64,000 nucleotides of DNA, taken from the NCBI RefSeq assembly GCF_017884005.1, contig NZ_QFAY01000001.1, positions 49,682-113,681 on the forward strand, given 5' to 3'. This DNA is from Streptococcus panodentis (GTDB lineage Bacteria > Bacillota > Bacilli > Lactobacillales > Streptococcaceae). This document shows, piece after piece, positions 18,460 to 26,258 of the stretch. The translations under genes and the position numbers were made by a program. The notes under the pieces are model-generated. The model saw nothing but the letters and a program-made list of their open reading frames with translations, was not told the DNA's origin and ran no database searches. Position 1 is the stretch's first letter, and the number at the start of each line of letters is the position of its first letter.

Positions 18460-20086
18460 AGCTGTCAAAAAATTAGTCGAAATTAACATTCTCTATGCCG
18501 TGCAGCCCAACCAGCTCCAGCAGTATCGCAAGAAACAGGCCAAAACACCAGACAGAAAGATTAATGTTTCCCTGCAGGCTATCCGGACCTATTTGATTTT
18601 AGGACTGCTCTATCTCTTCCTTTTTGGCCTCATGGGTGCGGTCAACTATTTGGTGGGCAATCCTGGTCTTTTTGCCAATCTGGTGACAGTCTTTGCTCTC
18701 TTTTCTATGTCACAGGGTTTTCTGGCTTTCTACAATGTCTTTTATGAAAGCAAGGACCTGCAGTCTTATCGGCCTTACGCCTTCAGCGAAGCAGAGATTA
18801 TTGTCGGCAAGGGGATTTCAGTCCTTCTGACCCTGCTGATTGCACTCCTGCCTATGTTTAGCTATTTTCTGGTTTTGGCCATTCAGGGCGGCAATATTCT
18901 CTTGGGCCTTCCCTTGGCTCTGCTTTCTATACTTATTCTCTGCTCTGTTTTGACTTTTTTGGTCCTGATTGCCGTGCACTTTATCACAAAAACGGCTTTT
19001 TTCAGACGGTATAAGAATCTCCTGTCCAATCTCATCTTGGCAGCTGTCTCCATTGCTTCCATGATTCTTTATTTCTTCATCAATCAGATGAACGGCCGAA
19101 ATATGGCGGCCAATATGAAGCCAGCCTCTTTCTTTCCGCCTATGGAAGCCTTTTACCATTTTATCATCAGTCCATTTGAGTCAGCCTCGCTCATCGGTAT
19201 TTCAGCTTGGCTGGCAGCAGCAGCTATTCTTTTTCTCATCGTCAAAGTCAAGGTTATTCCTGAATTTTACGAAGCAGCCCTGATGACCGGCTTTGCAGCA
19301 GGTAAGCAGGAGCGCGTGCGAGACATCAATGTTGATGATGCCAAGAATTTAGGGAAATTTGCCTGGCGCTATCATATCCGGCTCTTGAGTGAAGGCTCTG
19401 TCGTCATGCAGACCATTCTGATGTCGGCTGTTCTTCCCTATCTCTTCATTATCAGTATAGTCATGGGAGTTATGAGAAATCTTCCCTCCCTTGCTTCCTA
19501 TCTGACACCACGTTTTCTGCTGCCGATGATTCTGCTGGCTGTTTTCATTGCCACGCTCAATTCCGGCGGCAATAATCTGACGGCCATTGGGATTTCACTG
19601 GAAAGGGAAAACTTTGACTATCTCAAAGTTCTGCCCTTTGACCTGGAAAAGTACATCCGTCTGAAATTTTGGTATCTCTTTGTCCTCCAGTCTGTGCTGC
19701 CGGTTGTTTTGCTGCTGGCTGTCAGTTTATTTCTTGGTGTGCACCCCATTACGCTCATCACCATGCTCTTAGTCTGGTTTTTCGCCAGTCTGATCTGGAG
19801 TTCCTGGGGCTATCATTATGACTACAAGCACCTATCGACCAACTGGTCCAATGTCACAGAATTGCTGAACCGGGGCAACAGCATGGTTAAGACCCTGCTG
19901 GCTCTGCTGATTACCATAGGAATGGTGATAGCCATTGTAATTCTCTTCTTCCTCTCCCTCAGCCTGCCGGCCCTGATCCTTTATCTGCTGTCGGCAGCCT
20001 TGGTCATTCTGCTGGGTCTGCTGGCCTTGCTCAGCTACCGGCATTACAGGAAAAAATTAAACACCGAATTGGCGGTCTTCTATTAA
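18449..20086 (+). CDS. ABC transporter permease
   Basis: 545 residues, very hydrophobic, with about a dozen predicted membrane spans and a cytoplasmic loop (about residues 275-315). It starts inside the end of the ATPase gene, with AGAGGTGAG as ribosome site. It should form the membrane half of the exporter encoded with 17716-18459, as a full-length or homodimeric partner. The layout resembles EcsB/YtrC-like permeases, but I do not recognise a specific family. The terminator at 20094-20127 ends the operon. Confidence 0.82.
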   Translation: MRLKAVKKLVEINILYAVQPNQLQQYRKKQAKTPDRKINVSLQAIRTYLILGLLYLFLFGLMGAVNYLVGNPGLFANLVTVFALFSMSQGFLAFYNVFYESKDLQSYRPYAFSEAEIIVGKGISVLLTLLIALLPMFSYFLVLAIQGGNILLGLPLALLSILILCSVLTFLVLIAVHFITKTAFFRRYKNLLSNLILAAVSIASMILYFFINQMNGRNMAANMKPASFFPPMEAFYHFIISPFESASLIGISAWLAAAAILFLIVKVKVIPEFYEAALMTGFAAGKQERVRDINVDDAKNLGKFAWRYHIRLLSEGSVVMQTILMSAVLPYLFIISIVMGVMRNLPSLASYLTPRFLLPMILLAVFIATLNSGGNNLTAIGISLERENFDYLKVLPFDLEKYIRLKFWYLFVLQSVLPVVLLLAVSLFLGVHPITLITMLLVWFFASLIWSSWGYHYDYKHLSTNWSNVTELLNRGNSMVKTLLALLITIGMVIAIVILFFLSLSLPALILYLLSAALVILLGLLALLSYRHYRKKLNTELAVFY

Positions 20087-20093
20087 AGTAAAC

Positions 20094-20127
20094 AATCCTC
20101 AGAGAGAAGAAACCTTCTGAGGATTTT
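20094..20127 (+). terminator. Terminator of the ABC operon
   Basis: AATCCTCAGA and TCTGAGGATT arms followed by TTCT. Confidence 0.8.
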
Positions 20128-20134
20128 CTACTGC

Positions 20135-20560
20135 TCTTGACGAAACCAGCCCTAAGGGCGCAGTTGAGTCCTAGAGCAGTGGATGCAGTTTTGTCCATTA
20201 GGACAAAAGCTGTAAACTCTGAAAGCCTCTTGACGAAACTAGCTCAAAACCTCTGGGGGAGGTTTTGAGGCTGCAGATGAAGCTTCCGTGAGGAAGTGTC
20301 TGCCAGTAGGGGCGCAGTTGAGTCCTAGAGCAGTGGATGCAGTTTTGTCCATTAGGACAAAAGCTGTAAACTCTGAAAGCCTTTTGACGAAACTAGCTCA
20401 AAACCTCTGGGGGAGATTTTGAGGCTGCAGATGAAGCTTCCGTGAGGAAGTGTCTGCCAGTAAGGGCGCAGTTGAGTCCTAGAGCAGTGGATGCAGTTTT
20501 GTCCGCTGGGGCAAAAGCTGTATACCTTGAAGGCCTCTTTGCGAAACAAGCCTACAGAAA
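20135..20560. repeat. 154-bp tandem direct repeat, about 2.7 copies
   Basis: The marker GGGCGCAGTTGAGTCCTAGA recurs at 20156, 20310 and 20464, an exact 154-base period. Each unit carries GTCCATTAGGACAAAAGCTG, an inverted pair (CAAAACCTC, GAGGTTTTG) and GAAGCTTCCGTGAGGAAG. The third copy is diverged at its end. No start-codon-led frame of interest; not a CRISPR (no short repeats with unique spacers). It fills most of the 544-base gap before the LXG locus. Confidence 0.9.
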
Positions 20561-20587
20561 ATGAACTCCCTTTTTTTAAAAAAACTA

Positions 20588-20596
20588 TGATATAAT
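20588..20596 (+). promoter_or_regulatory. Extended -10 promoter of the LXG locus
   Basis: TGATATAAT is a TGn-extended perfect -10. It lies 35 bases before the original start codon of the first gene of the locus at 20631. Confidence 0.6.
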
Positions 20597-20630
20597 GAAA
20601 GGGTAAATCATTCTGTAAAAGGGGTATGTG

Positions 20631-21007
20631 ATGGGCACTATTAAATCCAATATCGTCATTTAGTTTATCTTTTATTACGTCGTTAACTCACCTTGCCGTA
20701 CTCCAGTACAGCCTGCGGCTCGTTGCCTAGTACTAAAAGCAAACTAAAAGACTATATGATATCAGCTAGCTCGGCGATCAGCGAGCTGGTCGGGCTGGAC
20801 ACCGGCGCTGCGCAAAATTTGCAGGTGGAGTTTGCCTATACGGCTGAGATTTCTGGGATGGAAGCTGGGCGTCAGGCGGCCAACGGGATGCTGCAGACGG
20901 TTTCTGACTTTAGTGCGGCTGTTCTCACGCAAGCTAATAAATTCCCAGAAATTGCCGCAAAAATAGAAAAGCGCGATGTGGAAGAGGCCAAGCGCTGGGA
21001 GGGCTGA
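20631..21007 (+). pseudogene. Type VII secretion small helical protein (SACOL2603/DUF3130-like), split by a MITE
   Basis: ATG at 20631 with AAAAGGGG gives MGTIKSN and then runs into a stop (20661-20663) inside an inserted element at 20651-20756. Removing the insert and one copy of TA restores one frame: MGTIKSNMISASSAISEL and onward to the stop at 21007, about 90 residues. The restored protein has the size and start of the SACOL2603-type effectors/LXG partner proteins (Lap1 type), small helical hairpins that pair with LXG toxins for type VII export. The downstream part could still be made from TTG 20693 or ATG 20756, neither with a visible ribosome site, so output is probably reduced. Family call is from memory of motif and context. 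Confidence 0.75.
20651..20756 (+). mobile_element. 106-bp MITE (RUP-like) inserted in the small helical protein gene
   Basis: Begins TATCGTCATTTAGTTTATCT and ends AGCAAACTAAAAGACTATA; the ends are imperfect inverted repeats of about 24 bp, bounded by a duplicated TA. It is the same length as the copy at 37803-37908. Size, TA target and non-coding nature match pneumococcal RUP-type elements, thought to be moved by an IS630-family transposase; none is encoded in the window. Confidence 0.88.
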
Positions 21008-21009
21008 GC

Positions 21010-21366
21010 ATGTACCGGAAAGATAAAAGCGAAGACAAGCGCTATGAACTCTACAAGAAAATCCAGAAAGCAGAGCGGACAGAAGATGACTTTATGGAGC
21101 TCAAGCGAAAATTTGAGAAGTCTTTGGAAGATTTTTATACAGATTTTCAGTATTTAACTGATAAAATGAACACTCTGCTGCAGAACTATCCCTATAGTCC
21201 GTATGTGAATATCGGTTCCGCTGTGGAAGCCAATCTTTCACAGGGACAGCAGGTGCAGAACTATGTGGACAAGCAGTCTGACAGACTGGACAAGCTCAGC
21301 CGCAAGGCCATCAATTCTTTAGAAGAAAAAAGAGAGAAATTAATAAAAGAATTGAACGCGGTCTAA
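21010..21366 (+). CDS. LXG-associated small helical protein (Lap2-like)
   Basis: 118 residues, strongly charged and almost wholly helical with coiled-coil character; it starts 3 bases after the preceding stop. Position between the SACOL2603-like gene and the LXG toxin is that of the second LXG-associated helical protein (Lap2, DUF3958-like) which helps target the toxin to the type VII machine. No signal peptide or catalytic motif. Sequence-level family membership is not proven here; the context supports it. Confidence 0.65.
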   Translation: MYRKDKSEDKRYELYKKIQKAERTEDDFMELKRKFEKSLEDFYTDFQYLTDKMNTLLQNYPYSPYVNIGSAVEANLSQGQQVQNYVDKQSDRLDKLSRKAINSLEEKREKLIKELNAV

Positions 21367-21440
21367 GAGCAGTGCGAAAAAGATAAAGTCTCCTAGGAGC
21401 AGTCGCTCCTTTGTTGACTTTCCTATTTTCGCTTTGCTCT
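21366..21440 (+). other. 75-base nested stem-loop between Lap2-like gene and toxin
   Basis: Four successive perfect stems: AGAGCA/TGCTCT, GCGAAAA/TTTTCGC, AAAGTC/GACTTT and AGGAGC/GCTCCT, with small internal bulges. The element occupies most of the gap between 21366 and the LXG start at 21480. No clean T run follows, so it is not a textbook terminator. It may set the toxin-to-partner ratio or be a repeat element. Confidence 0.7.
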
Positions 21441-21479
21441 TTCAACGACCTTTGTATCTTGTGAAAGGAATAGTCTACC

Positions 21480-23137
21480 ATGGGAGTGAGATACAGTGCA
21501 GCGGATTCAGCCCAGCTTATCCAGGCCATGACCAATAACCTGCAGGTGGCCAACGATGTGACTGACCGCCTGTCCAGAGGCTGCGACCATCTGATGGCTT
21601 CGCTGGATTCAGGGGAACTGCAGGGGCGGCCTATACGGCAGGCAAGGGCCTTTTTGAGGATGTCATCATCCCTTCTATCAAGAAGCTGCAGGCGGCGATT
21701 GATGATATCCAGGCAGAGCTGGCTTCTTACAAAAGCGCAGATGCAGAGATAGCCGAGTATGGAACGCTGGATTTGGACCTGCTGAAAGAGGAGCTGAAAA
21801 TCAGAGAGCAGCAGCTGGCGGCAGTTGACAAGCAGATTAAAGCCGATAAGGATTTCTTCCGCCAGGCCGGTGCTCTCTTGTCGGGCCAGCTGGGGACTCT
21901 GCTGGCGCAAACTACTGCCCTCACAGAGCTTGAAACTCAGCTGAATATCGGTATCGGAGAAATCAAGAAAAAAATTGAAAAACTGGAGTGGTTTGCGGCT
22001 CAGGTTTCCAATTATTTCAGCGACAGTCTGGAAGTCCTGCGGCTGGCTATTCAGGGGGCTAGCCAGCTCAGTCAAGTCATTGTAGACAGCAGTGGCAACC
22101 ACTTCACCGACGGTGTGGATATGAGCTGGGTGACTAAGATGAAAGATGCAAAGGTTGAAAGTGTAAACATTGATTCTTCTAAAGAAAACAAACAGCTTCA
22201 TAAGGACTATCAGAAAGTTCTAGATAAGCTGGAAAAAGGAAAAGAACTGAGCGATAAGGAATTGCAAACTCTGGAATCCTATGCTCGTCGCCACCCTCAA
22301 GCTCAACTGCCTAAAATTGTAAACGAAACTCTGAAGACTGAAGCCGCCAATAGAGCTAATCCAGAAAAACTTCAGGAAAAGGTTGAGAAAATCAAAAAGA
22401 GCGATAAGACCTTGACCGAAAAAGCGGACTTAATCGTTAAAGCTTATGAAGATTACCTGTTTTACAATAACAGAGAAGCCTTTGAAGAGTATTGGAAAAA
22501 GCGGAAGGCGATGGGCGATGATTGGACAAGTCCTAAGAAAATTAAAAAAGTTCAAGATATTGAAGATGAATTCTTTAATAATATTCAAGGATCTAGTATA
22601 AACATAAAAAAACTTTCTCAAGATTTAGGCAATCATGTCTTGGACGTAAAAAAAATAGAAGATGAGAAGAGAGCAGAGTTAATCCAAAAAGGAAGAGAGT
22701 TCTGGAAGAGCCCAGGAGACAATGGAGTAACAGATTTTTCTATCCCAATTGGAACAAAATTGGGGGATAATGCTACCTTTATAGAATTAGTCAACACCAA
22801 TCAGCCTCTGGACCTTAAAAACCGAGTCTATCGAGATGAATACCCATTTTCCGTTTGGGGGCGTCAGTGGGAAGAAGAAATGTCTTCAGACTATCTAGGA
22901 AATTATCTCTTTGGCTATGTTGGCAAAGGGTATCTAGAGTCGAGCGATGACTATTTAAAATATGGCGCAGGGAAGGCGCAACATATCTCTGATTTATTCA
23001 AGGTTGATAAATATTTTGTTGTAGGAGCTGATATAAAATACAGTCTAAGTCTATTGCAAGGTCAGTATGGGGATAATTTTGGTGATGCTGCGGCAATTCA
23101 AGACGGTGCGGATGCTTATAAAGGGGGAAATAATTAA
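21480..23137 (+). pseudogene. LXG-domain type VII toxin with toxin-44-like C terminus, frameshifted
   Basis: ATG at 21480 with AAAGGAATAG. The first frame gives an LXG-type start (MGVRYSAADSAQLIQAM) to about residue 49 and then breaks at GGGG 21623-21626; the rest continues in another frame from AAYTAGKGLFEDV. One extra G restores a single protein of about 552 residues. Residues 1-210 are the LXG helical export domain; about 215-400 a charged helical linker; about 420-552 the toxin tip, with DLKNRVY, YLGNYLFGYVG, YGAGKAQ and GDNFGDAAAIQDG, resembling polymorphic toxin type 44. Such tips are predicted nucleases, unproven. Base composition becomes AT-rich from about 22140. Could be a true lesion, a phase switch or a sequencing error. 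Confidence 0.8.
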
Positions 23138-23138
23138 T

Positions 23139-23669
23139 ATGTTCACTTTATTTGTATTTATTGTTTCCTTAATCCTGCTTTTGCGCCGTTTTAAGAGCCG
23201 GCGTTCAAGAATTATTATCGGTATGTTATATAGCCTGTTTTTGGTCTGGTATGTTCAGGCGATTTTAAACTACGGCAAGTATACCTTACAGCCGGGTCAA
23301 AGTGTTCAATTAAGAGTATCGCCAAATACGAATCAGGTTGAATTTAGTTCGGAATTGATTTTAGATAAGAAAGATTCTGGGAAACTTAAACTGACAGGTT
23401 TGAGCTTTTGGACCGAGATTGGGAAAAGAGAACATTATGATGTGGAAGAAACAGAAATTTATGAAACGGTTTTTATTGATGGAAAGATAGAACATAAAAA
23501 GCTTCCAAACTCTAACAACAATTCAATGTATATAGGCGAAAACGGCTTCATCGTTCAGTATAAAGGCGGGAAAAGATTTAATGTTACAAGCGGTGAGAAA
23601 TACACCATCACCATTACCAATATAGACAACAAACCAGCTCACTTTGAAGCCCAGGTGGTGGATAGATAA
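23139..23669 (+). CDS. Probable membrane immunity protein for the LXG toxin
   Basis: 176 residues from the ATG at 23139, one base after the toxin stop; an upstream in-frame start lies inside the toxin and is less likely. Two N-terminal membrane spans (about 2-15 and 25-43) precede a beta-rich soluble domain. A related, truncated copy sits after the second toxin tip at 23952, and this repeated toxin-tip-then-membrane-protein order is the reason for the immunity call. No known family recognised. A membrane-placed partner is odd for a cytoplasmic nuclease, so the pairing needs proof. Confidence 0.6.
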   Translation: MFTLFVFIVSLILLLRRFKSRRSRIIIGMLYSLFLVWYVQAILNYGKYTLQPGQSVQLRVSPNTNQVEFSSELILDKKDSGKLKLTGLSFWTEIGKREHYDVEETEIYETVFIDGKIEHKKLPNSNNNSMYIGENGFIVQYKGGKRFNVTSGEKYTITITNIDNKPAHFEAQVVDR

Positions 23670-23674
23670 ATTAA

Positions 23675-23955
23675 GTCTACAAGGAAGATTCCCCCTTTTC
23701 CGTTTGGGGGCGTCAGTGGGAAGAAGAAATGTCTTCAGACTATCTAGGAAATTATCTCTTTGGCTATGTTGGCAAAGGGTATTTAGAATCTAGTGATGAC
23801 TACTTGAAAATAGGAGCTGGAGCAGCTCAAGGGGTGTCTGATAAAGATGCTATTAAGTATATAAATAATATTATCAATGGAATTATGGAGACAATCCAGG
23901 AGATGCGAAAATGATTCAAGATGGCATGGATGCTTACAAGGAGAACCACAAATGA
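23675..23955 (+). pseudogene. Displaced second toxin tip (toxin-44-like), no LXG domain
   Basis: Reads VYKEDSPFSVWGRQW onward, homologous to the tip of the toxin just upstream, with 87 identical bases (22847-22933 and 23696-23782). A frame change around 23870-23885 separates the first part from YGDNPGDAKMIQDGMDAYK, which corresponds to the end of the first tip. There is no ribosome site or secretion domain. It is a silent cassette of the kind seen behind polymorphic toxins. Confidence 0.78.
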
Positions 23956-24191
23956 CCTTGAAAAAACAATCGAATTGGAATCTAGGCTGCAGTTCATTAC
24001 TTGTTGGAGTTTTGGCAGCTGGTTTTCTGTTTTATCTGTGGGCACAAAACCTTGGTAAATACACTTTGCAGCCTGGTCAGTCTATTAGTTTGAAAGTCAA
24101 ACCTCGGACACAAGATGTGGAATACTATTCAGTGTTAATTTTGAAGAAAAATGATAGTAATAAGCTGAAATTATTAGGTTTAGGAGTTTAG
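23952..24191 (+). pseudogene. Truncated immunity-protein paralog
   Basis: ATG overlaps the stop of the toxin tip (ATGA). 79 residues: a membrane segment, then LGKYTLQPGQSISLKV, close to NYGKYTLQPGQSVQLRV of the protein at 23139, ending at KLKLLGLGV where the paralog continues for about 85 more residues. Truncated by a stop at 24189-24191. Confidence 0.72.
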
Positions 24192-24208
24192 TTTGAGGTA
24201 AACGGTGA

Positions 24209-25213
24209 CATTTTTATGGAGTTGAAGAGCAAAAACTCTTTAAACGAAACTATTCAGAAATTGATGATGAAGAATTACCCAATAATCAAAAAGGTATTCA
24301 GAATGATGCCATTATCAAGATTTGGGAAGCCAATGCCAGCCTGAATGTCAGCTTTGCCCAAAACCACAGTAACTGGCAGGCCAATAAAAAGAGTAGTATT
24401 ACTCATGGGAAACAGATAGAAGCACGTGTGAAAGGGAAAAATGTAAAAATCCGTATTGATTCGGAACCACATAGTGGTAAATTTCAAGTACAATCTGGAA
24501 GTGGAAAATCTGGCTATTCACTAAATGAGCATTTACAAATAGACAGAATAACAGGTAAAGATTCTATTTTAGACTGGGTAAATTCAAATGAAAGTTTAAG
24601 TAAACTCAACAGAAAAGGTGATTACACCAAAACTGATTTTTATGATGAGTTTAAAAAAATAGCTCAAAAGATGTGGTTCAAAGAGCGAAAAGGGATTGAA
24701 CTCGATTTTTCCTATGCTTGGGATGAAGATTTGCATTTAAATTTACGGTTGGATAAATTTAAATACAATGATGAACGTTGGGAGAGTGCAAATTTTGATA
24801 AAAATATAAACCCTTGGAAGACATTGGAATTTGAGAATTTAACAATGGACTTCGAAGATTCCTATGAAAGCGATGGGCGGGAAAAAGGAGACTATCTGCG
24901 AATCATCACGACTCATAAGGATATTCTAACGGTTGATAAGCGCGCCATGTATATTATGGTAATCGAAGTGGCGACTGCAATAGACGGTCAAATCAGCGAA
25001 GACGACAAAGAAACTTGGCTGAGCATTGAAGAATTTAAAGCAAAACATGCAGACCTGCTGCATTTGACCTACGATGAAGCGGTCGATATTAGTTTGGAGG
25101 AACTAGAGGTTATGGAGGCGGTAGATGAACCGCTTTGGGATGAATTGCATAAGGGATGGGAGGAGTACATAGCCATTCACGGCGAACGCGTTTATGACGA
25201 TGAGGACGAATGA
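24209..25213 (+). CDS. Unrecognised acidic protein, possible immunity gene or fusion remnant
   Basis: The frame is open from 24209, but the first usable start is GTG at 24428, giving 261 residues; the frame before that (GVEEQKLFKRNYSEIDDEE and on) looks like coding sequence, so the gene has probably lost its beginning. The middle part (KGKNVKIRIDSEPHSGKF) is basic and beta-like; the rest is acidic, with many Trp, and ends in EYIAIHGERVYDDEDE. No family recognised. Position behind a toxin array and low GC suggest an immunity protein of a lost toxin tip. The exact start is uncertain. Confidence 0.5.
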   Translation, partial: HFYGVEEQKLFKRNYSEIDDEELPNNQKGIQNDAIIKIWEANASLNVSFAQNHSNWQANKKSSITHGKQIEARVKGKNVKIRIDSEPHSGKFQVQSGSGKSGYSLNEHLQIDRITGKDSILDWVNSNESLSKLNRKGDYTKTDFYDEFKKIAQKMWFKERKGIELDFSYAWDEDLHLNLRLDKFKYNDERWESANFDKNINPWKTLEFENLTMDFEDSYESDGREKGDYLRIITTHKDILTVDKRAMYIMVIEVATAIDGQISEDDKETWLSIEEFKAKHADLLHLTYDEAVDISLEELEVMEAVDEPLWDELHKGWEEYIAIHGERVYDDEDE

Positions 25214-25314
25214 AATTATACATAAAAGGTGATTACAGCAAGGAGTTTCCGTTTGATTATTTGGAATTGGTGAGTTGGACTATGTCATCTATCTGCGGCT
25301 TGTGTCCTGTCTAG
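25210..25314 (+). pseudogene. 34-residue remnant after the toxin array
   Basis: ATG overlaps the previous stop (ATGA). It reads MKLYIKGDYSKEFPFDYLE then quickly reaches a stop at 25312. The first 20 residues look like the start of a larger protein; the remainder appears fused to unrelated sequence. Likely an end of the islet. Confidence 0.4.
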
Positions 25315-25338
25315 TGTGTATTTTCATCATTTCTCTAC

Positions 25339-25379
25339 AAATAAAAGTTCTGCCATTTGCTGCAGAACTTTTATTTTTT
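25339..25379. terminator. Bidirectional terminator between the islet and the S24 regulator
   Basis: Perfect arms AATAAAAGTTCTGC and GCAGAACTTTTATT with A/T runs on both sides. Confidence 0.9.
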
Positions 25380-26138
25380 CTTTTCCTCCAATTCCAGCGG
25401 CATAAAGGTTGCCGTGACTCGGCCGATGAGCTTGGGTTCTTCTTCATGGGGGATAAATTTATCGCTGTATTTCTTATTAAGGGAAATCAGGCGGATGCCA
25501 GCTGGATCATTGAAAACTTTCTTGATAATGGTTTGTCCATCGTAGTCGATGGCATAAATGGCGCCAGCCAGTTCAAAGTGGGTCTCTTTAATCAGAGCAA
25601 CGGAACCTCGGGGGGATTTAGGCTCCAGTGAATCCGTCCGCACCCAAAGAGCGATGTCATAATCAATCTCCCTATCCAGCCAGACAAGGTCCGCCTGCTC
25701 TTTTTTATGCTGGGAAATGTAGTAGTTTTCATAGACCAGATAGGGGAAGTAGGAGTCCTTGAAGCCTTCTTTTTGCTCTTTCTCCTGAACTTTCTTTTCA
25801 GCTAGTTTGAGAACTTCTTCTTGCTGGTCCTGGCTCAGCTGCTGATAAATTCGATTTAATTCGGGGAACTGCTGAGGAATGTCTGCAATCAGACGGTAGC
25901 GGGGATCGATGTCTTCCACTGCCACACCGAAAAAAGCCGCTATTTTTTTCAAATTGGCAGCAACCGGCAGAGAGCTGCCCTTGATATAGCCTGTAATAGT
26001 GCTGGCTGGAATACCGGTTTCGCGTGACAGCTCAACCTGTTTTTTCCCCTGTTCCTTGAGCAGGTCCTTCAATGTCTTGGAAATCTGAAGCATTGCTTCC
26101 TTATCCTGAGGGCTTGATGCCCCTCTTCCTCTGGCCAT
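25371..26138 (-). CDS. XRE-family repressor with S24 (LexA/CI-like) peptidase domain
   Basis: 255 residues. A helix-turn-helix (about 24-75; KKQVELSRETGIPASTIT) is followed by a linker and an S24 domain with Ser in DSLEP and the general-base Lys in TIIKKVF, so self-cleavage on DNA damage or similar stress is plausible. Phage CI and stress repressors such as HdiR share this layout. No phage genes adjoin; it lies next to the toxin islet. Its promoter runs through a long palindrome (26183-26230), a good site for autoregulation. Confidence 0.85.
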   Translation of the reverse strand: MARGRGASSPQDKEAMLQISKTLKDLLKEQGKKQVELSRETGIPASTITGYIKGSSLPVAANLKKIAAFFGVAVEDIDPRYRLIADIPQQFPELNRIYQQLSQDQQEEVLKLAEKKVQEKEQKEGFKDSYFPYLVYENYYISQHKKEQADLVWLDREIDYDIALWVRTDSLEPKSPRGSVALIKETHFELAGAIYAIDYDGQTIIKKVFNDPAGIRLISLNKKYSDKFIPHEEEPKLIGRVTATFMPLELEEKKK

Positions 26139-26163
26139 GGTATCAACTCCTTTACTTGTCTTT

Positions 26164-26192
26164 ATTATAGCGAATTAAATCGAAAAAGTAAA
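26164..26192 (-). promoter_or_regulatory. Promoter of the S24 repressor
   Basis: Minus strand -35 TTTACT (26187-26192), 17 bases, -10 TATAAT (26164-26169). The -35 lies within one arm of the palindrome at 26183-26230. Confidence 0.7.
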
Positions 26193-26230
26193 GGATTAGA
26201 GCAAATTTTTAGCCTAATCCTTTACTTTTT
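26183..26230 (-). terminator. Perfect 17-bp inverted repeat: degV terminator and possible operator
   Basis: Arms at 26183-26199 and 26214-26230 (AAAGTAAAGGATTAG and its complement) with a 14-base loop and T run. It lies after the degV stop, so it ends that transcript, and it also covers the -35 of the next gene. Confidence 0.8.
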
Positions 26231-26258
26231 ATACTTTAAAAATTTAGTTGCAATCAAA

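Noticed and set aside
20135-20560. Possible CRISPR array
   Set aside because: The repeat unit is 154 bp with no unique spacers; no cas genes are nearby.
20631-25213. A complete type VII secretion system
   Set aside because: No EsxA, EssA/B/C or EsaA gene is present; only effector-side genes occur, so the machine must lie elsewhere if it exists.
25371-26138. Prophage
   Set aside because: Only a single S24-type repressor is present; no integrase, structural or lysis genes and no attachment repeats are seen nearby.
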